Positions 11,737 to 19,695 of a stretch of DNA of 64,000 nt are shown piece by piece. Position 1 is the stretch's first letter. Each line of letters opens with the position of its first letter. Both the position numbers and the translations under genes were made by a program. Origin of the DNA: Methylophilales bacterium (GTDB lineage Bacteria > Pseudomonadota > Gammaproteobacteria > Burkholderiales > Methylophilaceae); assembly GCA_019823025.1 (NCBI GenBank), contig CP081940.1:186001-250000 (forward strand), read 5' to 3'. The notes beneath the pieces are model-generated. The model was not told the DNA's origin, did no database searches, and was given only the letters and a program-made list of their open reading frames with translations.

Positions 11737-11804
11737 GTTAGATTATATAAATTTATTATCATCCCTTATCACCCTCTATATCAACTCCTCAAATTGAATA
11801 TTTC

Positions 11805-12617
11805 TTATTTTAGTTGATCCTTACCCGGTGCGTAAGTTTCTGCTGCCCCTGGGAATGCTTTTGCATGTACATCGGCTGCGAACTGATTTACAGCATCTTT
11901 TATCAGCTCTGCCCCATTCATGTATGTCCTAACAAACTTAGGCTTGAAGTCTGTAGAAAAACCTAACATATCTGGAAGAACCAATGCTTGGCCATCCACA
12001 TCAAGCCCTGCTCCAACACCTACAACTGGGATAGAAACTGCTTTACTAACTGCCGCACCTACATGTTGCGGAACAGCTTCCAAAACGATTGCGATACATC
12101 CAAGTTGATCAAGTTTTTTAGCTTCTTCAACGATACTCATTGCACTTTCTTTTGTTTTACCTTGAGCTTTAAATCCACCAATCGCATTATGGTGAGAAGG
12201 TGTAAGGCCAATATGTCCAATTGTTGGAATTCCGGATTGTGAAAGATGGGCATAAAGCTCTTCGTTTCCATCAACACCTTCTATTTTAAGAGCATTTGCC
12301 CCAGCCTTGATTAAGATTTCAACGTTATCCAATGAATCCTTTAAACTCTTTCTATTAGCCATGAATGGCATACCAGCGATTAGGAACTTATCTTTTGCTC
12401 CCTTTTTTACGGCTCTAGTGTGCATTGCAATTGTTTCCACATCACAGCTCAAGGTATCTTCATGTCCATGTACAACCATATTTAAATCATCACCAATTAA
12501 AATTCCGTTAATGTCTGTGTCATTAAGAATTTTGGCACTCCAGTATTCATGCGAAGTAACCACTACAATTTTTGTTCCTTCTGCTTTTAACTGTTTAAAA
12601 CTTTCTAATACGCTCAT
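11805..12617 (-). CDS. PanB-like 3-methyl-2-oxobutanoate hydroxymethyltransferase, divergent
   Basis: A 270-residue member of the PanB family, which transfers a one-carbon unit from methylene-THF to 3-methyl-2-oxobutanoate in pantothenate synthesis. It has the metal Asp of 'GDDLNMVVHG' (Asp43), the Lys111/Glu113 pair of 'ALKIEG', 'GHIGLTPSHHNAIGGFKAQG', the catalytic-base glutamate in 'IVLEAVP' (Glu180) and 'VVGVGAGLDVDGQ'. Oddly, the second metal aspartate of the usual A-D-x-P-F motif is glycine here (AGMPF, Gly82), and 'GDSLGM' reads 'GDDLNM'. It may be a paralogue with another aldol-type substrate. AAGGA precedes the start; panC is not nearby. Confidence 0.82.
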   Translation of the reverse strand: MSVLESFKQLKAEGTKIVVVTSHEYWSAKILNDTDINGILIGDDLNMVVHGHEDTLSCDVETIAMHTRAVKKGAKDKFLIAGMPFMANRKSLKDSLDNVEILIKAGANALKIEGVDGNEELYAHLSQSGIPTIGHIGLTPSHHNAIGGFKAQGKTKESAMSIVEEAKKLDQLGCIAIVLEAVPQHVGAAVSKAVSIPVVGVGAGLDVDGQALVLPDMLGFSTDFKPKFVRTYMNGAELIKDAVNQFAADVHAKAFPGAAETYAPGKDQLK

Positions 12618-12923
12618 TATCTTTTCCTTAAATTGTTTACATAAAAAGTGATAATTAAAGTAAATAACGTCAAATCTTATATTTGATTGTACGTGATTTA
12701 ATTATCAGGTTTTAAAACAAGAAGACTTTTGGTCGTGATTTGTTTTTTGAAGACTTTTGGTCATGAATTACATTGACCGTAGCTAACAATGGATAATGTT
12801 ATGTGAACGATCTTGAATTTATTATATAGTATTAAATAGAAATCAACAATAGACTAACTTATTGTTTATAAAGAATATTTTTTTAATATAGCTGATACAA
12901 GGCTCTTTTAATGGTAATAAATA
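12618..12923. other. 306-base intergenic region without a recognisable gene
   Basis: This gap lies between the 5' end of the panB-like gene and the 3' end of the PNPOx-like gene. It contains the panB ribosome-binding site and a 28-base-period direct repeat (annotated separately). I saw no open frame with a plausible start and no RNA-gene fold. Confidence 0.6.
12721..12768. repeat. Two-copy direct repeat, period 28
   Basis: The 20-base unit beginning GAAGACTTTTGGTC occurs at 12721-12740 and again at 12749-12768, identical over its first 14 bases and at most of the rest (…GTGATT versus …ATGAAT). The copies are 28 bases apart start to start, or nearly three helical turns. They lie about 100-150 bases upstream of the panB-like start. 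They could be paired protein-binding sites or a small tandem duplication. Confidence 0.6.
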
Positions 12924-13463
12924 TCAGGGTGTTAACCAAAAATCTTCTCGCTCATTTTTATTCAAAATACTTTTAGCTCGTATATGTCCGCTTGGGGCTA
13001 GCTCAAGAATATCAAGAGTTTTAAATTGAATGGATATTACTTCAAACCTACTCTTCTCACTATCATAATTATAATCATCAGAAGCAGAAATTTCTGTCCC
13101 TGGAAACGGATTAATCACATAGTCTTTTTTCTGAGTATCGCTTAACTTATCCCAGTAATCAATTTTATTATCTAAAAAAGATGCTTCCCCAGTTACCTGG
13201 ACTTGAAGCCTTTTTTTTGGATCCCAAAAAAGCAAGGAACAGGAAGGGTTAGTTTTTAATTGATGATATTTTTGGCTTTCATTGTCGGTATAGATTATTA
13301 AGGACTGATCATGCTCGATGAATCTTCGAGCAACCACAATTCTTTGAAAAACCTTATTATTAATTGAAGAAGACAAAGCGGGTAGCTTGAAAGGCGACTT
13401 ACGGTCAACAGTTCCACGTTGAATAGTTTTAAGGGCGTCATCAATAAAAATAGTTACATTCAT
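12924..13463 (-). CDS. Pyridoxamine 5'-phosphate oxidase-family FMN-binding protein
   Basis: A 179-residue split-barrel flavin-binding protein. The PNPOx-type pattern is visible: an N-terminal helix with 'GTVDRKSPFKLPALSS', the core 'RRFIEHDQSLIIYTDNES-K' strand pair, 'NPSCSLLFWDPKKRLQVQVTGEA', and a C-terminal 'DILELAP-GHIRAK'. It is more like the Alr4036-type flavin reductase or oxidase group than true PdxH, because the PdxH C-terminal PLP-binding signature is not seen. Likely a cytoplasmic flavoenzyme of unknown substrate. Upstream on the same strand are the small membrane protein and the SDR, possibly in one unit. Confidence 0.78.
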   Translation of the reverse strand: MNVTIFIDDALKTIQRGTVDRKSPFKLPALSSSINNKVFQRIVVARRFIEHDQSLIIYTDNESQKYHQLKTNPSCSLLFWDPKKRLQVQVTGEASFLDNKIDYWDKLSDTQKKDYVINPFPGTEISASDDYNYDSEKSRFEVISIQFKTLDILELAPSGHIRAKSILNKNEREDFWLTP

Positions 13464-13512
13464 AAAGTGCCTATAATAATTCCATAGCTCACATCATCTT
13501 TTATAAAATTAA

Positions 13513-13905
13513 CTAGGAATCTGATTTCTTCATTAGATAAATACTCAAGACTAAAAATAAAGAAACAATGACCTCAATAGCTATTGCCTTAATTAGTAAG
13601 TCTGCGCCATGAACTAATCCGGCATAAATTCTAAAAAATGCAGCAGAACCCAACAGGCTTAATGTTGTATATAACCAGACATGTTGATTTTTATATGCGC
13701 CTATGCAAGCCATCAGGCCTGCGGTAAAAAAGAAAGCAGTAAAATCTCCTATTTGTGTGTTCATACCCATAGTTGTATCTCCTGGTCCTTCAACTAATGT
13801 CATGGCTAAACCCGCTGCAGCAGATTCAGGATTTAAGGTCCATCGAAACGCCGAGCTAAGTAGAACTAAACCAATCGACGCAGATATCAATCTTGCAATC
13901 ATCAT
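13513..13905 (-). CDS. Small four-helix membrane protein (DUF4345-like)
   Basis: A 130-residue protein with four predicted membrane helices: about 3-20, 50-72, 78-97 and 103-125. Length, topology and the conserved 'NPESAAAGLAM' and 'FRIYAGLVHGA' segments resemble DUF4345 proteins, though I hold that name loosely. Two adjacent ATG codons are possible starts; the second (13902) is better spaced from the GGAG box. It lies between the PNPOx-like gene and the SDR, all on the same strand. Function unknown. Confidence 0.65.
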   Translation of the reverse strand: MMIARLISASIGLVLLSSAFRWTLNPESAAAGLAMTLVEGPGDTTMGMNTQIGDFTAFFFTAGLMACIGAYKNQHVWLYTTLSLLGSAAFFRIYAGLVHGADLLIKAIAIEVIVSLFLVLSIYLMKKSDS

Positions 13906-13961
13906 ATTCTCCTCTTATTTAAATTTTTTTAAGCCATCTAAGCTTAACATTTTATGTTTTT

Positions 13962-14675
13962 TTATGGCTCTATTACTTTTCCTGAAAAATCAAAACACTT
14001 CCCTGAATCCTTGTGGGAAATTTCATTAATTACTTTACTCATAAATTCAACACTTTCTTTTGGACTAAATACATCATGTTTGACATGTCTCAAGAAAGGT
14101 TCTGATAGATGACTTTTGACTGTGCCAGGGTGAATCCCAATCACACAATGTTCTTTGTTTAGCCTTTTTAATTCTATAGAGAGATTTTTAATCATCATGT
14201 TGAGTGCGGTTTTTGAACTACGATAACTATGCCACCCACCCAGCTCATTATCAGAGACACTCCCAACTCTTGCAGTTAAGAAGACAATTTTCACCCCTTT
14301 TGCTTTTTTAATCAGAGGTAGAAGTTTTTTTACCAACAAGATCGGTCCAAATACATTTACTTGGAATATCGCCTTCATGTTCCCTTCATCAATTCCATCG
14401 ATTGATTTCTCTGGCTTTATATGGTCTGTATGAAGAATCCCTGTCGCAATGATGATTTTACTAATTGAGTCTAATTGTGATATCACATCAAGATTTTTTA
14501 ATGTTGCTTCATCGTTATAGTCAATTTCAACTGATTGAATTTTATCGTGATCGATATTAATTGACTTCCTAGATAGCGCGATAATTTTTTCTACATTCGG
14601 GTCATCAGTATACTGCTTGACAAATTCTCCACCAATGGCTCCTGATGATCCTGCTATGATTATGTTTTCCTTCAT
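13962..14675 (-). CDS. Short-chain dehydrogenase/reductase
   Basis: A 237-residue NAD(P)-dependent oxidoreductase of the classical SDR fold. The glycine-rich motif is 'AGSSGAIGGEF' (about residues 8-18), an Asp/Asn-rich segment follows beta-4 ('IIATGILH', in place of NNAG), and the catalytic pattern has 'Y-x3-K' in 'WHSYRSSKTALN'. It is close to the C-factor (CsgA-like) subgroup. The substrate cannot be deduced. The gene is on the minus strand after atoE, 66 bases away, so co-transcription with the transporter is possible. Confidence 0.85.
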   Translation of the reverse strand: MKENIIIAGSSGAIGGEFVKQYTDDPNVEKIIALSRKSINIDHDKIQSVEIDYNDEATLKNLDVISQLDSISKIIIATGILHTDHIKPEKSIDGIDEGNMKAIFQVNVFGPILLVKKLLPLIKKAKGVKIVFLTARVGSVSDNELGGWHSYRSSKTALNMMIKNLSIELKRLNKEHCVIGIHPGTVKSHLSEPFLRHVKHDVFSPKESVEFMSKVINEISHKDSGKCFDFSGKVIEP

Positions 14676-14741
14676 TTAGTCAATCGCTTACGTTATTCAT
14701 TAAAATTTTTTATAAGTATAACTAAATCTAAAAGTTAATAC

Positions 14742-16088
14742 CTACCCTGACCCCATATATAACATCCCTGAACCATAAAGAACTCCGGTTAAAAGGAATA
14801 TAACAAAGGTATATCCAAGTATCTGTCGCATATGGAGGCCGGCAATTGCTAAAATTGGAATCGTCCAAAATGGTTGAATCATATTTGACCATTGGTCACC
14901 ATACGCAACTCCCATTACAACGACTGAAGGATTAACTCCTAAGGATAGAGCTGCCTCAATCATAACTGGCCCTTGAACTGCCCACTGACCTCCCCCTGAG
15001 GGGATAAACATATTAACTAGACCGCCAGATAAAAAGGCAAAGAAACCTAGTGTCTCTGGGGTTGCAATAGAAATTATCCAGTCGGTTATCACCTGCATAA
15101 GCCCTGTCGTCGCCATAATCCCCATAATTCCTGAATAAAAAGGATATTGAAGGATTATCGACCCCACAGTGCCAGCCGCATTATTTATCAGACTTATAAA
15201 GTGAATGGGAGAGCTTGCTAATATCAATCCTAAGGATAAAAATGTCCAGCTCACTATATCTAGGTTTAGAGAGAATCCATTTTGGTTGTAGGTAATACCA
15301 ATATAGATAATAATTATCAGACCTAGAAAAATATTCAATGAGCGGTGATTTTCAAATCTTTCAACCATATTCATTGAAGCTTTTTTCTGTATAGTTGGCT
15401 TCTTATCTTTAATTAAATCTGGGTCAATTTCAATTACATCCTCCTCATTCGGTTTCATGAGTGGACATATAACCGTGATTAATAGCAAACCCATAAGCGC
15501 TAACGTGATATTGGTTGACGATAGAATTGTTTCTGTCACCGGTATTACCCCTACTCTGCTCTCAAGTAAATGTCCGGGGGTAGCAACAAATAATGCAGAT
15601 GAAGATGAATAACCCATGTGCCATATAACAAATCCCGAGTAAGCAGAAGCGACTAAAAGTGGATAATGGACTTTAAATGGTTTTTTTGAACACTCTATAG
15701 CGACACTTCTTGCAACAATGGCTCCAATAATAAGGCCAAAAGACCAAGCACCAAGGCTTGCTATTCCTGCAGAAAATGCAACTAATGCGTAGGCTTGGTT
15801 GGCTGTTTTTGGCAGTCTACCGATATTTTTTAATAAACTTTGAACAAGGCTTGTATGAGCAAGTGCATGCGCACCGACCATGATAATTGTAATTTGAGCG
15901 GTAAATTTAAATAACATAGGTAGTCCATCTCCCCAAGCAACAATCGTTGAGGTTACCGAGGCATCTGTAAGTGAGATGGCAGCCAGAAAAGTAATGACTG
16001 AAAGAACAATGACAAATATAAAGGCGTCAGGATAGTAACGTTCGACAAACGATATAAAAGGACGGGAAACGATTTGAAAAATTTTCAT
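14742..16088 (-). CDS. atoE: Short-chain fatty acid transporter, AtoE family
   Basis: A 448-residue integral membrane protein with about 11-12 helices, of the AtoE family that takes up short-chain fatty acids such as butyrate and acetoacetate. Diagnostic stretches include 'FVERYYPDAFIFVIVLS', 'WGDGLPMLFKFTAQI', 'SFGLIIGAIVARSVA', 'WHMGYSSSSALFVATPGH', and 'FIPSGGGQWAVQGPVM' near residue 365. The length is normal. No acyl-CoA transferase genes (atoD/atoA) or thiolase accompany it; the neighbours are SMP-30 and tautomerase genes upstream and an SDR downstream. A hairpin plus T-run separates it from the SMP-30 gene, so it may have its own promoter. Confidence 0.92.
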   Translation of the reverse strand: MKIFQIVSRPFISFVERYYPDAFIFVIVLSVITFLAAISLTDASVTSTIVAWGDGLPMLFKFTAQITIIMVGAHALAHTSLVQSLLKNIGRLPKTANQAYALVAFSAGIASLGAWSFGLIIGAIVARSVAIECSKKPFKVHYPLLVASAYSGFVIWHMGYSSSSALFVATPGHLLESRVGVIPVTETILSSTNITLALMGLLLITVICPLMKPNEEDVIEIDPDLIKDKKPTIQKKASMNMVERFENHRSLNIFLGLIIIIYIGITYNQNGFSLNLDIVSWTFLSLGLILASSPIHFISLINNAAGTVGSIILQYPFYSGIMGIMATTGLMQVITDWIISIATPETLGFFAFLSGGLVNMFIPSGGGQWAVQGPVMIEAALSLGVNPSVVVMGVAYGDQWSNMIQPFWTIPILAIAGLHMRQILGYTFVIFLLTGVLYGSGMLYMGSG

Positions 16089-16104
16089 AAAATACTAATT
16101 ATTT

Positions 16105-16140
16105 AAAAAGAGCTCATGGCAAGCATTAAACCGATGAGCT
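16105..16140 (-). terminator. Rho-independent terminator after the SMP-30 gene
   Basis: On the minus strand, AGCTCAT (16134-16140) pairs with ATGAGCT (16111-16117), extended by a GG/CC pair beside a bulge, and is followed by a run of Ts (complement of 16105-16109). It lies between the SMP-30-like stop and the atoE start. Confidence 0.65.
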
Positions 16141-16158
16141 TTCCTCATATAATTTAAT

Positions 16159-17055
16159 TTATTTAATTCCAAAGGCTATTAATTTGCCACTGCCATCATC
16201 AATGTTCATCATAGGCAAAATTAATAAATTCTTATCATGAATGACCTCATGATCTGCAGCACCTTGAGTGAGCGTAACAAGAGACTTAAAGTTTCCGTCA
16301 GGTTGAATATAAAGTAATTTACCCCCAACCCAATCTGAAACAAAATAGTTACCATTTTTATCAGACTCAATACCGTCCAAAGTACCAACAGGCTGTCCAT
16401 TCCCGAGAGATTTAATTTCTTTATTTTTCAATGAAATGCTTTTCAGGTGGCCAACAACAGATGGTGCAAAACCATTAGTAGGATGTCCCCAACTAGCTAC
16501 AATTATTTGACCTTTTTCATAATGTAAACCATTTGGTGCTTCTAATTTTGGACTGTAAAGCCATTTAGTTAACTGACCAAAGCTATCAAGCTTATAAATA
16601 GTGTCATTGAACATATCTGATACGTATATATTCCCATTGGTATCTACAGTTACGTCATTAAGAAAAGTAGCTCCAGCTGCCTCAAGTTTTTTTGTAATCT
16701 TGCTTGTCTTTATATCTATTTCAACTAACTCATTAACGTCAGCAGCATAAAGCTTACCCTTTGATATGGTTAATCCCTTTGGTGCATTTAATCCCTCAAT
16801 CCATTTTAATTTGATAATTTTTCCATCAACGTCTACTTTTGAAATAAAGCCATTTTTGTCTTTAGTAAAAGGGTCCCCTTGCATATTTGATACATATAAA
16901 ATATCGTTTTCTTTATCATAGATTACTGATTCAGGTAATTTAAAGTCTGCATTTGTTTCCCAAAGCTTGATTAACTGTGTCTCTGCAAATAATATGCCTG
17001 CAAATGACATAAATAAGATACTTAAGAAAAACTTACTCAAAGTTAATGATTTCAT
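16159..17055 (-). CDS. Exported SMP-30/gluconolactonase-like beta-propeller protein
   Basis: A 298-residue protein with a signal peptide (about 1-25, ending 'GILFAET') and a six-bladed propeller pattern. Blades are marked by 'LPESVIYDKENDILYVSNM', 'LNAPKGLTISKGKLYAADV', 'TFLNDVTVDTNGNIYVSDM', 'LEAPNGLHYEKGQIIVASWG' and 'GTLDGIESDKNGNYFVSDW'. These recurring N-G/D-V-x-D-x-N-G-N-x-Y-V-S-D units are typical of SMP-30 and related lactonase folds that bind Ca2+. A periplasmic sugar or aromatic lactone could be the substrate. It starts 21 bases after the tautomerase stop and is probably co-transcribed with it. Confidence 0.82.
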   Translation of the reverse strand: MKSLTLSKFFLSILFMSFAGILFAETQLIKLWETNADFKLPESVIYDKENDILYVSNMQGDPFTKDKNGFISKVDVDGKIIKLKWIEGLNAPKGLTISKGKLYAADVNELVEIDIKTSKITKKLEAAGATFLNDVTVDTNGNIYVSDMFNDTIYKLDSFGQLTKWLYSPKLEAPNGLHYEKGQIIVASWGHPTNGFAPSVVGHLKSISLKNKEIKSLGNGQPVGTLDGIESDKNGNYFVSDWVGGKLLYIQPDGNFKSLVTLTQGAADHEVIHDKNLLILPMMNIDDGSGKLIAFGIK

Positions 17056-17076
17056 AATTTTGATCCCTTAATATAG

Positions 17077-17442
17077 TTAAACAACAAACTGCGCGATGCC
17101 ATCTTTGAATGAAAAATCAACATCGTGATTTTCAGTGATGGTAATAAAAATATTCTCAGGCTTAACACCTACCCTCTCATGTAAGTACTCGACAACTTTT
17201 TTGTAAAAAGCTTGTTTGGCTTTATTTGGACGTCCTGATCGCATGACAAGGTGCATCATAATTCTTTCCTCTTGTCTGCCTTGGTATTGCATACAATCTT
17301 CTGATAATTGATTTACAACTTGATATCTATCATCATCCGGAAAGGCCATAGTTTCAATAACCGCCTCATTCACACTGTCAGAAACTTTTTTTATATAGTC
17401 CTGCCCCTTCCCCTCTAGAACATTAATTGTTACAAATGGCAT
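17077..17442 (-). CDS. Tautomerase-family protein
   Basis: A 121-residue protein beginning Met-Pro, so that Pro2 becomes the N-terminal catalytic proline typical of the 4-oxalocrotonate tautomerase superfamily. The 'PFVTINVLEGKG' start, the helix with 'IKKVSDSVNEAVIETM' and the second beta-alpha-beta unit ('MMHLVMRSGRPNKAKQAFYKKVVEYLHE') fit the longer tautomerase form, a fused pair of beta-alpha-beta modules. These enzymes move double bonds in keto/enol acids. GGAGGGGG just before the ATG is a strong ribosome-binding site. First gene of the minus-strand tautomerase/SMP-30 unit, divergent from the LysR regulator. Confidence 0.85.
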   Translation of the reverse strand: MPFVTINVLEGKGQDYIKKVSDSVNEAVIETMAFPDDDRYQVVNQLSEDCMQYQGRQEERIMMHLVMRSGRPNKAKQAFYKKVVEYLHERVGVKPENIFITITENHDVDFSFKDGIAQFVV

Positions 17443-17526
17443 ACCCCCTCCTTCTCATTATTTTTATTTAATATAAAAATATTATCCTTTAAATTTATGC
17501 ACTACAATGAAGATTATCTGCTTTTT

Positions 17527-17546
17527 ATAATGCAATTTTGCATTAT
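17527..17546. promoter_or_regulatory. Palindrome, likely LysR-type operator
   Basis: Perfect 8-base arms ATAATGCA and TGCATTAT flank a 4-base centre. The dyad contains the T-N11-A arrangement usual for LysR recognition sites. It lies in the divergent gap, about 60 bases upstream of the LysR start and 85 bases upstream of the tautomerase start, the standard position for a shared operator. Confidence 0.65.
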
Positions 17547-17605
17547 TAATTTGTTTTTTAATTTTTATATTAATGTGGCAAAGAAAACCATAAAGGAGAA
17601 TGCTT

Positions 17606-18502
17606 GTGCTTAATTGGAGCGACCTAAGATCTTTCCTTGAACTATCACGTCGAGGTAAATTAACAATAGCAGGAAAAAGATTAAACGTTGAGCCAACAAC
17701 TGTAGGTAGACATATTACAAGGCTTGAAAAAGAACTTGGAGTACAGTTATTTAACCGGTCACCTAAGGGTTACTCACTCACTGAAGATGGACATAAACTA
17801 GTCCCTTACTCTGAAAATATTGAAACTAAGGTCAACTCCATCTACCAATCAATATCAGGAAAGGATACTGAACTTAGTGGTATTGTGAGGATGGCTGTCC
17901 CTGAAGGTTTAGGGATTGCGATTATTTCAAAATATATTAGTCACTTCAAAGAAAAGCACCCATCCATTGATCTTGAATTGTTGGCTGACACGAGAGCACG
18001 AAGTTTATCAAAACGTGAGGCAGATATCGCAATCACACTAGCAAGGCCTACTATTGGTAGATTGGTGGCATGGAAACTTGGAGATTATAATTTAGCGCTA
18101 TATGGAAGCAAAACTTATCTCAATAAAAATAATAAAATAAAGACAATTAAGGATCTATCTAAACTTCAATTTATAAGCTACATAGAAGATTTGATCGAAT
18201 TCCCTCAATTAAAATATATGCAGGATAATTTTAAAGAAGTAAATATCATATTCAGAAGTAACTCACTTCAAGCTCAATATCAAGCTGTAAAAGACGGGGT
18301 TGGACTTGCTTTTCTTCATGGGTTTATTGCCGCAAAAGATACAGAATTAAAAACAATCTTACCAAAGCAAATTTTGGCTAAAAGAGAATACTGGATGGTT
18401 GTCCATGAAGATATGTTTCAATTAGCTCGTGTCAAAGCCGTATGTAGTTTTTTTACTCAAGTACTTAAAAACGAGCAAGCTAATTTGTTACGAATTATTT
18501 AG
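17606..18502 (+). CDS. LysR-family transcriptional regulator
   Basis: About 298 residues: an N-terminal winged helix-turn-helix (about 1-60, 'LTIAGKRLNVEPTTVGRHITRLEKELG') and a C-terminal periplasmic-binding-protein-like effector domain (about 90-295). I prefer the GTG at 17606 because the GGAG at 17595-17598 is 7 bases away, whereas it is only 1 base from the ATG at 17600. The protein then begins 'MLNWSDLRSFLELSRRG', as usual for the family. It is divergent from the tautomerase/SMP-30/atoE group and probably controls it through the intervening palindrome. The inducer is unknown, perhaps an organic acid or lactone. Confidence 0.92.
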   Translation: MLNWSDLRSFLELSRRGKLTIAGKRLNVEPTTVGRHITRLEKELGVQLFNRSPKGYSLTEDGHKLVPYSENIETKVNSIYQSISGKDTELSGIVRMAVPEGLGIAIISKYISHFKEKHPSIDLELLADTRARSLSKREADIAITLARPTIGRLVAWKLGDYNLALYGSKTYLNKNNKIKTIKDLSKLQFISYIEDLIEFPQLKYMQDNFKEVNIIFRSNSLQAQYQAVKDGVGLAFLHGFIAAKDTELKTILPKQILAKREYWMVVHEDMFQLARVKAVCSFFTQVLKNEQANLLRII

Positions 18503-18549
18503 CTTTGAGAGTTAAGAAACTTTTTAAAGCCTAATAAGTCAATAACACT

Positions 18550-19620
18550 ATGAAAAATTTAGTATTTATTGTCCTCCTTTTTGTAAGCCTTTCTTCACAT
18601 AGCAATGATTCAAATTATGTTTTCGGTTGGACCCAATTAAAAGACGCTGAATTAAAAAAACCCAGGGGTGGAACATCCGTTGGTGAGAAGGTCACACTTG
18701 ATAAAGAGCCAAATGCCTTATGGAAAGATCTACAAAACCCAAAGCTATCAAAATTTGAAAAAGATAGACTAGCCATTCTTTCAATGGAAGGAAGGTACAG
18801 AGTTTATTTTGACTTCATGGAAACTATGGGATTCGTCGAAGGTTATATCCCAACCCAGCCCTATCAATCCTGGGCTACTGAATACGTCAAAGTTATCGAG
18901 GATGAAAAGGACTTTATTAGCTTGCAACACATCACGGTCATGTATTTCAAACAGTCCGATGGCCAAACCTCTGAGCCAATGGTGATGAAGCACTGGAGGC
19001 AGGATTGGAAGTATGAGGATAGTAAAATCAACATATACGTCGGCAATAACACGTGGGTATACAATAAAATTCCTTCGAACAAGAAAATAGGCAGTTGGTC
19101 TCAATCCGTCTATCAGGTTGATGACACACCGAGATATCAAGGCTATGGTAATTGGATTCATCAACCTAATTTTTCCTCATGGGAAGGCAATGAAACATGG
19201 CGACCATTGCCGAGAAGAGAATATTCAACAAGGGACGATTATGATGTGATGATCGGAACTAACACTCAAACTATTACACCGACAGGCTGGGTTCATGAAC
19301 AAAATAATAAAAAAGTGATCACATCAAATCAAGCTGTACTTGCCAAAGAAATTGGTATCGCTAGGTATGAAAGAATTAAGGACTTTAATTGGCAGGTAGG
19401 CTTCGATTATTGGGCGGAAACGAGGGATTTTTGGAAACGAGTAAGGAGTATTATAAATAACAAGCTAGACAACTCTTTAACCTTTAAACTAAAGCCGCCG
19501 CAGAATGCCGAACCACTTTGGAGTAAGCTCTTTATGATGGCAGATGAGCATATTAATGGTGAAATAATTCAAGATGAGGATATCGAGGAAGTCATTAATA
19601 ACTATTCTTTGAATAACTAG
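18550..19620 (+). CDS. Exported conserved protein, DUF6607-like
   Basis: A 356-residue protein with a signal peptide (about 1-18, ending 'SLSSHS'). The mature part is rich in Trp and Tyr, with repeated patterns such as 'MKHWRQDWKYED', 'WSQSVYQVDDTPRYQGYGNW' and 'TWRPLPRREYSTRDDYDVMIGTN'. These fit a conserved family of exported proteins that I believe is DUF6607, of unknown function. No catalytic motif or membrane helix beyond the signal is seen. It follows the LysR gene by 47 bases on the same strand and could be co-transcribed with it. Confidence 0.7.
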   Translation: MKNLVFIVLLFVSLSSHSNDSNYVFGWTQLKDAELKKPRGGTSVGEKVTLDKEPNALWKDLQNPKLSKFEKDRLAILSMEGRYRVYFDFMETMGFVEGYIPTQPYQSWATEYVKVIEDEKDFISLQHITVMYFKQSDGQTSEPMVMKHWRQDWKYEDSKINIYVGNNTWVYNKIPSNKKIGSWSQSVYQVDDTPRYQGYGNWIHQPNFSSWEGNETWRPLPRREYSTRDDYDVMIGTNTQTITPTGWVHEQNNKKVITSNQAVLAKEIGIARYERIKDFNWQVGFDYWAETRDFWKRVRSIINNKLDNSLTFKLKPPQNAEPLWSKLFMMADEHINGEIIQDEDIEEVINNYSLNN

Positions 19621-19627
19621 TGAATTC

Positions 19628-19651
19628 TTAAGAAAATATTTAGTTTCTTAA
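19628..19651. terminator. Hairpin between convergent genes
   Basis: A perfect 8-bp inverted repeat, TTAAGAAA and TTTCTTAA, with an 8-base loop, lies just after the DUF6607-like stop. It is AT-rich and lacks an adjacent T-run on the plus strand, so its role as a terminator is uncertain. Confidence 0.35.
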
Positions 19652-19695
19652 CTTAAATTATAACTTTATAATATATTTATAAAATGTTGTTTTTA

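Noticed and set aside
11737-11804. 6S RNA gene upstream of the 5-formyl-THF cyclo-ligase
   Set aside because: The gap is only 68 bases and 6S RNA needs about 180; no complementary long hairpin is present.
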